In this document: one piece after another, positions 23,847-33,980 of the stretch | Layout: each line of letters starts with the position of its first letter | Position numbering within the stretch: the first letter of the stretch is position 1 | Assembly: GCA_037447655.1 (NCBI GenBank) | Contig: JBBHKE010002523.1 | Coordinates: forward strand, 1 to 64,000 | DNA: 64,000 nucleotides | DNA from: Zygnema cylindricum | Lineage: Eukaryota; Streptophyta; Zygnematophyceae; Zygnematales; Zygnemataceae | Reading direction: 5' to 3' | Translations under genes and position numbers: made by a program | Notes under the pieces: generated by a model | Database searches by the model: none | Told to the model about the DNA's origin: nothing | What the model saw: the letters and a program-made list of their open reading frames with translations, nothing else

Positions 23847-26647
23847 TTAGCTGCACGACATGTCGTGTACGGCTTGTGGAGGCAACAAAAGGAGCCTAGC
23901 GTTGAGGAGGTGTCACAAAAAATAGAAATGACTTTGTCCGTATGCTATTTTTACCCAATCAAGCCGTAAGAAATGCAAACATCTCGAACATGTTTCTTGT
24001 GTCAGTAGCACCCCCACAGGAAGGTAAGACCCAAACCTAAAGGGGAAACAAAAAGAAAAAGATGTCTAATTGTTTGATTATTTATGTCATTAACTTGAAG
24101 GCCCGGTGGGAATCATAGAGCTACTTGGACGACCTAGCTGTCGTTGGCCCTAGAAACTGTTAACGCCACATCTATTGAAATTAAAGGAGAACTTTGTAGA
24201 AACTAATGGTTTTATTAGTATTTTCTAGGTCTGAAAAGAAATATAGAAGTCGAGGCAGTCTATCTTTAACTTCTCTCTCCAACTCTCAAACTTGTCGCAG
24301 TCACTGAGAAATTGGAGAGGAAGCTAGAGCCATGGCTACCTTGGCTATCCTGAGGTTTACGGGAATTTTATATTAGGGTTTATATATTTGATTAAAATGT
24401 ATATGCCGGCGGCAGGATTTGATCCGTGTACCTGCCGGCCGGCAGACACGAAGTAGCCGGTAGCCTTAGCCGTTTCATCTAGAGGTATTGTTACGTAGCA
24501 TATAGTTTGATAATTATTTAGATATGTATTCTTGCGATAAACCATTTAACTAGAATTAATTACGGGATACATAGATCCAGTAATATGTAATGTACGACTT
24601 ACGGTACGGACATAAATCAGTACCGCGCATTTGTTTCGTAAATGAAACAAATACCGCGCATGTATTTATTACGGCCACGATTAAAGCCGAATTTAATCGG
24701 ACGGCCGGGATTAGCGCCGAGATCGCGGAGGAAGATTTCGGCGGTTTGTGGCCATCGCCACATCGGATGACGCGTGGCAAAATTCCGTTGGATTGTGGAA
24801 ACTCCGGAGATTATGGCACCGAATCCGGATTTGACATGTGTCGACATTTTGGCCATGTCGTACAATGTCCGTACATAAAGTACACCGGCAGCTGTACTTT
24901 TACGTACGGAACTCAATTCTGATTGGTTCCGTACATCAGTAGATAGAGTCTGTGAGAGAGATAGGACTTAGAAAAATTAGAAGATAGGACCCCCTCTCCC
25001 AGAGAGCTTCTGTACAAAAGGTCAACTTTGACCCTCCATAACTTACTGCTCAGGGGAGCAAATTCAGAGATTCTTTTTGCTATCGACTCAGGGGAGTCTT
25101 GTCTTCACAGGGGTGAAGTTGGTCAGAGTTTTTGTCTGCCAGGGTGGCAGTTATTTTTGCTTAAACACAAAGGGGTCAGGATTATCCTAGAGGCTTCTTG
25201 GAAGCTGTCCACTCTGAGGACTTATGGAGGTCTCAGAGTTTCAAACTTGTATTCGCCCGCTTGTGGGTGATGTTTTCAACAAGTTTTTCATTTATAATTT
25301 ACGTATGAAAACACGTATAGTGGAATTGGTCTTACCGACATACCCTTTGGCGCTTCAAAGTTGGTACACGGTCGGATTTGGGACAAAAATGTCTCAAATT
25401 GATATGAAAATATTTTTTCTCGGTTATGTTTCTTAAGTTTAGTTTAATGTTTGAACAGTTTTGGTTCGGTTCGTGAGGGTCCAATCGAGTGGTTACGAGG
25501 TTTGAACAGGTGTGAGGACCCGACGGGCCAGGGGGGGGGGAGCTAAACATGGTGAACCAAAGTGAGTTGGCTGAGTAAACAGGGGAGGGTAAGCCGCTTA
25601 AACCAAACGGTTGAACGACTTGACCTTGGTTTGAATTTTTAATTCCGGTTCAAACCGAACCGTTCGGTTTGTTAATGGGGAAATTGAATCGATTCGAACC
25701 GAGCCGAACCGAAGAGAACCGAACCGAACCTGGCAGAGTGCTACCACGGCAGCCATTCTGAAAAAGACGATAATTGGACGGATTAGGGTTCATATTTTAG
25801 TGCCGTACTTTTCATTCCTCTCGACAAACAAACAGGACAATTTGTCAATTTCGGTCAAGATCGTGGAATATTACTGTACCTCACGGTGCAGCAGTTAATC
25901 TTCAACGATATATTCCCAGCAGTCACGCGAAGACGGTCACGTTTGGCGCACTTGAAGCCACGTAGGCCACCATTTGTCGGCGCTTCTGTCTGTCGGTGAA
26001 AAAGTGTCGGTTCACGAAAAGGATTTTTTGGAAGTTTGTGTCAATGCGACGGCCGTCTTGTGCTGTTCTCTATAAGAGAGCAGCGCTCTGCCGCCCAGTT
26101 TAGAGCTCCAATGATTGCAAAGGATTTGAGAGGGACGGCGACGTCAGGATTTTGTAAGGTTGTCTTTAGTGTGAAAGGACCTTGAGTCTAGATTCTCCAT
26201 CGAGCTACAAATTTTGATCGTTATTCATAGGGTCCATTCATAGGGTCCATTTAATACTGTTAGAACCTACGAGCCAAAACTGCATAATGCGTTCCGAGAT
26301 AGGTGAGAGCTAGGGGCCGTCTTCCAATCCAATTACATTTTCGGTCTGACAGGTCATGCCGTACGATGGTTACCAGCTTTTCCGCGAGTTGAATCCAAAC
26401 TGCCAGATTTGCCCAACCTAACAATCATAAAACTCTTAAATCAGCCGACAAATACAAATTTGACGCGTTCCAATGTTTCTGCACTTCGAAGCGGTAAAAA
26501 TCACTTTTGCCACCTGTAAAACAGCAAAAGACAAATTGAAGTCAATATACAGCTTGTCGGTGATGCTGTCATCGAACTTGTGACAGCTAATTAGCTTCAA
26601 ATCTTAATTGGATTGGATATTCCCGCCCGTAAACTTCGCAACTCAGT
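23847..26647. other. Gene-poor sequence
   Basis: No gene is supported. 24401-24450 is GC-rich with repeated CCGGC blocks, and 25630-25740 is an AACCG-rich degenerate repeat. The open frame on the plus strand near 24590 and its antisense partner have no recognisable content. Confidence 0.35.
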
Positions 26648-27170
26648 TACACCGTGAATCGCTATTAGCGTAATGAAATAGATAGCGTAATGAAACAATT
26701 AGCGTTATTTACGCTAATTGGGAATGTCGTTTTTTTTTGAAATAATTTTTATTCTATTTTTTGGTATACTCTAATTTGTAAACTGCTTTGTATAAATTTT
26801 CGGTGCAGAATATCTTCACACTAAACTATGTGCATGTAGGAAATTGTTCAAATCGTACGCCGTCGCGTTTTTTTGACATCCGCGAATGCCGGAAAATATT
26901 TACGCAATCACATGTTAGCGCGACTACGGGACAGCGTGAAAATCTTTTCTGTACTTTTATACTTGAAAAAGTACAAAAAAGTACGGCTATGACAGACCGT
27001 ACACCACACTATTTATATTTACACTACATTAGAGTCATGAATCCTATTTAATGGGCTTCCTCAAATAACGTGTAGAAACATTTAGAATGTTTAATTCTAT
27101 TTGATAATTTGCCGAAAAAAACAGTGTACCTCAATTAGCGTTCAACACGCTAATAGCGATTCACGGTGTA
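26648..27170. mobile_element. TA-flanked MITE, CACCGTGAATCG ends
   Basis: The left end CACCGTGAATCGCTATTAG and right end CTAATAGCGATTCACGGTG form a nearly perfect inverted pair bounded by TA. It has AATGAAAC/ATAGCGT sub-repeats at the left, like those in 50002-50230. 523 bp, non-coding. Confidence 0.85.
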
Positions 27171-27307
27171 CTTGTCGATGAATCAAATTAGATGGATTGC
27201 AGAAAACTCTGAACTATGGATAAGGGTTCCGCACAGAAACTGTTATCCACAGAGCGATTTAGTGCGCCCGTAATATATGCACAAAAATACGCAAAGAATA
27301 TCTATTA

Positions 27308-28505
27308 CGGTGGCGTTCCATCAAGATTTTCTGTAATTGTACGGCAAACATTACAGGATGCTATATTTTGAACGGTGTTCTATCGCGTAGAGTCTGTAAT
27401 CCACGTGCTCGGGAATGAGTGGTACCACGTAATATAAGATCGTATATTGAAAATCGTCAAATATTTTTTACATGGACCAACTTCAACTCGAAATCATCAT
27501 TTGCATACCATGTACGTGCGGACGAGAGCATCGTACCACACAAGTTTTGTACTCTTTGCAAACGCTTGTCAGGTCATTTTTTTAGGGTTTCTGCTTTTTC
27601 GCGTGACGAATGAGAGCTTCCACAAATAGTGTTACGAATGGCTGGTAACAAAAATAACACGACGAAAGCTCGTTACGAAATTACTTTTGTGATTTCGGTT
27701 GGATTTTTGAATGTATGTATCATGTGCGAAATTTTTCGATTTCCGTTGGTTGCCGTCCTGACACGTATGTTCATTATCCAGCGTGTCGTCGCTCAAATTT
27801 TTCTGTACAGAAACTTTGGAAGCGAATGCTTCGCGAAAAAACATCCAACGGCCATTGTTACCTCCTAGACATTTGGAGAATATTGGCAAGATTCTATGTA
27901 ATATTGTTCGCCAATAAAAACAAAATAAGAAGTACGGCATAGTACGGAGAGGTTCGGATTTCTGTAAACTACACCGCGAATCGTAATTAGAGTAAATTAC
28001 TCTAATTCGGTCGCTCGAAATTTCGACTCTATCACATCAAATAGAGTAAATGATTCTAATTTTTTCATTATACTATTTAAGGTAAGGTTTAATTAGCGTT
28101 TTTAATTCTAATATATGCTCGTTTTAAATAGTGTGGAGCATGGATGACGTCCGTCCGTGCAAAATTGTACTTTTATAAATAAAAAAAGTACAAATAATGA
28201 TTTAATACAAGCCATTATCATGTAACTGCGTTTTAACAATCCGCGTAGTGCAAACGTCATAGTGACGATAAACTGTACGTTTTGTCAGATTCTGTACGAA
28301 TACCTTATTTACAGTAGAGGATATTAACTTGCCAAATTAGAGTACACCGCATAAATTAGAGTAAATTCCTTTCTGAAACAGTTCTATCACATAAATTAGA
28401 GTAGATTACTCTAATTATTTTTTTCTCTATTTTTACTCTAATTTTTTCATTACTCTAATTACGATGCGCGGTGTACCTCACTTTTCGTCTGATGGAACGC
28501 CACCC
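27308..28505. mobile_element. PIF/Harbinger-like element carrying a nested MITE
   Basis: The left end (C)GGTGGCGTTCCATCA at 27308 is preceded by TTA, and the right end TGATGGAACGCCACCC is followed by TTA. The first G of the usual GGG has changed to C. The 506-bp MITE at 27970-28475 sits near its right end. No transposase is seen. Confidence 0.75.
27970..28475. mobile_element. TA-flanked MITE nested in a Harbinger-like element
   Basis: The left end is CACCGCGAATCGTAATTAG and the right end ATTACGATGCGCGGTG, both flanked by TA. The part 28192-28475 is a close match to 49724-50003. Confidence 0.8.
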
Positions 28506-29335
28506 TTAGTGTAAAAAAAATAAAAATGTAAAGAAAAAAATAGTGTTATAAATTATATTTTGTGTTAAGGGCCTAAACACCAGCAAGGCGGTGGCGTTGG
28601 TTTACACGTCTGACTCTTTTGATGATGTCATATGGCGTCAACACTCAGCTGACGTTGGGACAAAAATATCGTACATATTGATCTCATGGAAGTTTTTTGT
28701 GAACACCGCAATTCGTACAGTTTAGGTGTTTATTCTGTACAAATTCACTCAGGGACAAGCGTTTAGGCGATTTCGTAATATCTACAAAGATTCGACCGCA
28801 GTACTGTACTTAACCTTGCGTTTTCTCGCACGCGCGAGCACGGTGATTGGGGCCACACCGTTCCCGCCTCCCGCTTTCTCCGCACGACCGTACTGTAGTC
28901 CCCAATAAAACGTACGATTCTATTGTTAGTCGCTAGGGAGACCCACTTAAAGGCTCCCATGTCGGCAGCCGTATCACTGTCAGGTGATAAAAAATGAAAA
29001 AGCCGCAAAGCCGGAAATCTTTGCCGTTATTGATGTGAATAGTTTGATTTTAACCATATTTTTTCCAGCAGAGCACTGAATACTTTATATCTGACACCAG
29101 TTTTGTATCCCTTCTACTGTAAAATAATTCCTATGACACCCATTGTGCCAAAATGAATGCAGCGCTCGGTGAAAACTTTGGCCAAAACCCTAAAACGACA
29201 TAGCAAAAGTTAGAAGCGTTTTAAATCTTCGGTGAAACGCTGACAGTTCAGTCGGAAAAAACGTTATAATAAAAAGTGCTGTCCGTATGATAAGCAAAAC
29301 TTGAGAATCCCTGGACGTGAAGTCTAGGAGTGTTA

Positions 29336-31406
29336 GGGTGCGTCTCCATGTACTTGAAACTTAGCGAACTTACTTTGTTTTTTTAGCGCAAATCCGGCGG
29401 ACCCGGATTTCAGGTGTCCCTATGTGTAACAAAAAAAAGCTTACTTATGGGTGTGACGATTGTATACGCTGACAATGCCCGTGACGGTTGTCAACGTCTA
29501 CAATTTGTGATGACCCACGTTATTTTTCGTAACTGCTTGTGACGTCGCATGACCTTCCGTGACATTGTAGACGTACCGCCTTCGAGCCAGTGCGGTCTCA
29601 TTGTTGAAGCCTTTGCTTCTCCTATCCAGTCGACGTGAAATGGCATCGAAATCTTAAGACCCCTGCAAAAAAAGAAAACCGTAACGGACGCAAACGGACA
29701 AAATAAAACAAATTATTTACTTTTCATTGTCGTATTGAACGCAAACGGACAAAACATAACGAATAGTGTACTTTTCGTCGTCAGTTGAATTCGTTTGAAA
29801 TAATTATACACGTGCGAATACGTGGTCCTATTTGTTTAACGAAGATACTTTGTTTTAAAACACATCGCCCATGTGTTTTAAATAAAAGTTTGAAGATGAC
29901 GTTTTTGGCGTGGCCGTGGGTTGAAGAACACAAAACGACAACATGTACGCCGCCAATCGCTATTAGCGTAGTGTACGCTAATTCCGTCCCGCTTTTTTTA
30001 TATTCTCCAATAGCGTAGCTTATTCTTTTTTTTTGTACGCCATTTAGGGTTATTTTCCAATTACCGTAGAAAACGGAAGTACACCATCTTTTAAATAGTG
30101 TGGTGTACTGTCATAGTCAGACCGTACAAAAACGTACCTTTTTAAGTGAAAAAGTACAATTCACTATGTTTAGTAGCCGCGGACGCATGAGAGTGTGCGG
30201 TCTAACAATGGGATAAAATTAGGTTGTCAAATATCACGTTCGCATGTATTCGTCCAACAACCACGTTTCGACTGTGCGAACGTACGATTTGTGTACGATT
30301 TGTCAGATTTTGTACAAATACCTATATTAGTGTAAGCATGTTTGCGACCGACATTTACTTTTTTCAAAGACCCAAATTATAATTATTAAAAAAATAGAAT
30401 GTATGTTTTTTTTCAAAAATTTCAAATTCTTAATTTACGTAAATCACGGTAATTATTCATAAACGATAAAGAAACTTCTACGCTAATAGCGACTGGCGGT
30501 GCAGTACATGCTAAATTTGACAATGACGCAAAATGCAAGGGTATGCCCTTATGTACTTGTAACTTAGCGAACTTACTTTGTATTTTACCGCGGATCAGCC
30601 GGACCCGGTTTCCAAGTGTCCCTATGTCTGTAAGGACGAAAGCGTAACTTACGCCTGTGACGATTGTATACGTCGACAATACCTGTGACGGTTGTCAACG
30701 TATACAATATGTGGTCGCACATTATTTTTTGGAACTGCTTGTGACGTCGCATGTCTACAGTGACATTGTAGACGTGCCGCCTTCCAGCCTGTGTCGTTTC
30801 ACGGTTGAAGACGGGGCGCTTTGCCGTTGCGTCTCCCATCCGGTCGACGTGAAATGGCATTGGAATTTGAAGACTCATGCAAAAAAGAAATGCGTACTGG
30901 ACGAAAACGGACAAAACCAAACAGATTGTGTACTTTTGTTCGTCGTATTCGAACGCAAACGGACAAAACATAGCGAATTCTGTTTCCTTGGAAATCGCAT
31001 GAAAATTTTCGAAAATTATGGCACGTGCGAATATATGCTCCTATTTGTTTATCGAAAACACCTAGTTTTAAAACACATCGCGCATGTGTTTTAAACGTAA
31101 GGTTGAAGATGACGTTTTTTGTCGTGGAATTGGGTCGAAAAACACAAGACGACAAATTTTCATACATCCTAAATTCGAGGATGACGCAAATTGTACTCTA
31201 CAAATTTGCGATTCCTTCGTACGGTTGCAACTTAGGCAGTACGGCGCTAAGTTTAACAGAAAAACGACAGAAAAAAACCCTTATGCACATGGGGACGTAC
31301 CCTATTTTTTTTTTTTTGTAAGTTTGAAACTTACGCGGTACGGCTCTAATTTTTACAGGAAAACGACAGAAAAAAAACCCTTACTTTGGCACATGGTGAC
31401 GCACCC
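29336..31406. mobile_element. Nested pair of Harbinger-like elements (TTA duplication)
   Basis: The outer ends are GGGTGCGTCTCCATG (preceded by TTA) and CATGGTGACGCACCC (followed by TTA). Inside, 30539-31302 has its own ends, GGGTATGCCCTTATG and GGGGACGTACCC. It repeats the outer element's first 600 bp (29348-29943 against 30551-31155) and last 90 bp (31310-31405 against about 31210-31302). A related copy therefore appears to have inserted into the first. A MITE (29946-30506) lies between the two left parts. The open frames inside look accidental. Confidence 0.65.
29946..30506. mobile_element. TA-flanked MITE with GCCGCCAATCGCTATTAGCG ends
   Basis: The left end CGCCAATCGCTATTAGCGTA and right end TACGCTAATAGCGACTGGCG are inverted. 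It differs from the CACCGTGAA family only in the outer bases. It carries a duplicated CATGTAC flank. Confidence 0.7.
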
Positions 31407-31409
31407 TTA

Positions 31410-32226
31410 TACGGGAAAATGTTTTCTGCTATTAATTTCACAACTGCATAAAACCCTTCAAAAAAAATTCAGCTGCAGCCGCTTGCGGTCTTATGTAGCA
31501 ATAAAAGAATGACACGTCATCTTTAAAACCCACGTCAAAACGTCATTCTGTTAGAAACAGCCAAGATGTCCGTATTCTTATGCAATCCCCTACTTCGCTA
31601 GATGAAACACAAAAATCCGATGGTCCTGTGACTCCTGTCTCACAATTTCTGTATTTTCGATCTCTGCCAAAAAACGTTGTCGTTTTGTAAACTCGATTGT
31701 ATGATGACGGCAAAGGTCAAATGTACGGAAAACCCTTTCGTTAGTGGCAAATAGTCGGCAGACCCGCTGAGCACTTCACCTCCAAAACAAAAAAATCGAC
31801 CAATAGAATTCTGTTCTTCGTTGCTATAATTACATATGCCGACCATCTCTTTGGTATTCGCAATTTTTGGGGAATAGTGACGAATATCTGGATGACCAGA
31901 TATTTGAGAATACCGACGAATATTTGTAACCTTTTCTAAGGTTAAGGGCCATAGATACATAGCCACAGTTGATGCCCCTTTCATCCAGCGGGAAAGGACC
32001 GTTTTCCTGTTTTAGGGTAACAAATGCTATGACGATGAAAATTCTCCATGCTGTCGTATTTAACTTTTTGGAAAGTGTAACAAAAAACTGTGAGCTTTTA
32101 CAGCGAGACGCTTAATTTGTGGCGTCCCGACAGCATAACACAATCGGGAAAAATGTTCCGATGGAAATTCCCCCTAATGTATAAACCGTACTTGACTCCA
32201 ATTTGATTAGCTCCAAAATGGCAATG
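31410..32226. other. Gene-poor sequence
   Basis: No gene or element end is supported. Confidence 0.3.
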
Positions 32227-32486
32227 ATTGCAGTCAGAGGTCGCAAACGGTCAACCGAAACCGTGACCGACCGTTAACCGACCGCCCGCGCCGGATCCGG
32301 AACGGATTCGGCTGCCAATTTTTGAGGGCCGGGCGGTTGCGGTCGGTTGATTCACCAGAAAAAAAAAACGGTCGGTTACGGTCAACCAAAAAACCAAAAA
32401 AAATGAAAATTTTGTACTGTCCATACAATCCAACATTATTGTACTTTGTACTCTTTGGTATCGTGGAAGTACGTGACATCATGATT

Positions 32487-32880
32487 AGCGTCGCAAATCT
32501 GACACGGTAGTAACACTATTTTTTTCGCAAATCTTAGGGAACGCGACAAAGCGTCGCAAATCTGACACGGTAGTAACACTATTCATTTCGCAATCTTAGG
32601 GAACGCGACAAAGCGTCGCAAATCTGACACGGTACACCGCGAATCGTTATTAGACTATATAAATTATTAGAGTTAAGAAAAAATAGCGTCATTCATTCAA
32701 ATTTAGTGCCAGGAGACGTGGCAGATTATGGTCCATGTCCTTAAATAGTGTAATTTGTTCTATTTATGGTATCAATGTCAAAATTGTGGGGTGCCGATAT
32801 AGAGTACATAAGGCTAATAACGATTCACGGTGTAGTACACTATTCATTTCGCAAATCTTAGGGAACGCGACAAATCGTAA
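32487..32880. repeat. About 65-bp tandem repeat, third copy split by a MITE
   Basis: The unit contains GCGTCGCAAATCTGACACGG, then TAGTAACACTATT and TTAGGGAACGCGACAAA. Two full copies run from about 32488 to 32616. The third begins at 32616, is interrupted after GACACGG by the MITE 32633-32834, and resumes at TAGTACACTATT. Confidence 0.85.
32633..32834. mobile_element. 202-bp TA-flanked MITE with visible empty site nearby
   Basis: The ends are CACCGCGAATCGTTATTAG and CTAATAACGATTCACGGTG between TA dinucleotides. A second copy of the same subfamily is at 50229-50413, sharing phrases such as AGTGCCAGGAGACGTGGCAG. Confidence 0.88.
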
Positions 32881-33126
32881 TTATTGGCTTATTCATACGT
32901 CGTACATTAGATAATTTTGTACTTTTTCGGTTACGGGCGGGCACGGTTAGAAGCGAGAAATCGAGTTTCGGTTAACTTTTATTTTCGTAAACGCCGGTCG
33001 GTTAACGGTTAACAATTTTGGAGCGTGCCATAACCCGGTCGGGCGTCGGTTACTCAGATTTTGAAAAAAAAAAACGGTCGGTTTCGGTTATGTAAAATTT
33101 TGACTTTTGCGACCTCTGATCGCAGT

Positions 33127-33578
33127 GTGGTTGTTTCTCGATTTACATACCAAACTGCATACGAGAGTTGGACACGTTTGCCTATACAATAGTTCATGAC
33201 GTTGATCGCGACTAACGATTTCAAGGTTGGGTACGAGAGGTCGAACATAATTATTCTTTACCGCCGGATTCATATTGTTATGCTTGATGGTGCTCTTATT
33301 TTTGGAGACATTCGTCAAATCGTAATTTTTTGGAGGAAGAAGAACACCACTACGTCGAACTTCTTTGAGTGCTCGTTTACGTTCGTGTTCTAGGCCTAGG
33401 GTTGGTGCGTGACTACAAGCAACATCAACCTTTTCGACACTCCATTTATCATCTAACCAGTTTACTTTTGCTCTACGCTTGCGGTTGGGTTTGCCTCACC
33501 GGGCCCCGGTGTGTTTGCAACCAACCTATTGATGCTGAGAGAATCTATTAACTTCGTTGATCGCATGGTGGGAACGAA
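33127..33578. other. Short gene-free stretch
   Basis: Nothing recognisable between the hAT-like element and the retroelement remnant. Confidence 0.3.
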
Positions 33579-33980
33579 ATGTCGCGCATGATTTGGTGCG
33601 AGATGCCATTGCTGCCATTGACGCCGAAGCGGGCTACACCGTTAAACGAGAGCTTTTTAATATACTTCCGCCCCTACTTCCGCCCCTACTTCCGCCCTAG
33701 CCCCTATCTAAGGGTTGTCGGGGCCCTCGGCTTGACTTGGTTTTTCTTCATGGTGCTGGGAGGTTGCTTGGCGATGTGGTCCTCACGGATCCGATTGGGA
33801 CACACATTTCATCTCTCTCGCGTGGCTTCGCATACAAGTATGGCGGCTCAGGACGCAGCGGCTAAAAAGGAAAGAGACTACGCTCATCGAGAACCGTCGG
33901 ACCAGTTTGTCACATTTGCAGTGGAGATTTTTGGATATTCGGACAAGTCTTTCGACGACTTCTTTCACCACTGTGCGTGA
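33579..33980 (+). pseudogene. Retroelement remnant (possible)
   Basis: This is a 133-residue open frame. Its C-terminal half (KERDYAHREPSDQFVTFAV, then EIFGYSD) resembles the minus-strand frame at 21466-21897 and the region downstream of reverse transcriptase in some plant elements. A 12-bp tandem repeat (TACTTCCGCCCC, three copies, 33663-33698) lies inside the frame. No catalytic motif is present. Low confidence. Confidence 0.3.

Larger units (their letters stand above)
32235..33118. mobile_element. hAT-like non-autonomous element with 8-bp target duplication
   Basis: The ends are CAGAGGTCGCAAA (32235) and TTTGCGACCTCTG (to 33118), a perfect 13-bp inverted pair. The flanks are ATTGCAGT (32227-32234) and ATCGCAGT (33119-33126), an 8-bp duplication with one change. 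CAG-type ends with an 8-bp duplication define the hAT superfamily. CGGTCGGTT sub-repeats line both ends. 884 bp including a nested MITE; no transposase. Confidence 0.85.

Noticed and set aside
24400-24480. tRNA-like sequence (GGATCAAATCC on the minus strand, GC-rich flank)
   Set aside because: The T-arm stem does not pair and no D-arm or anticodon arm can be drawn; at best a decayed tRNA-derived repeat.
29348-31155. Pair of 600-bp direct repeats as LTRs of a small retrotransposon
   Set aside because: No TG...CA ends, primer site or coding core; the ends instead form Harbinger-like inverted repeats with TTA flanks.
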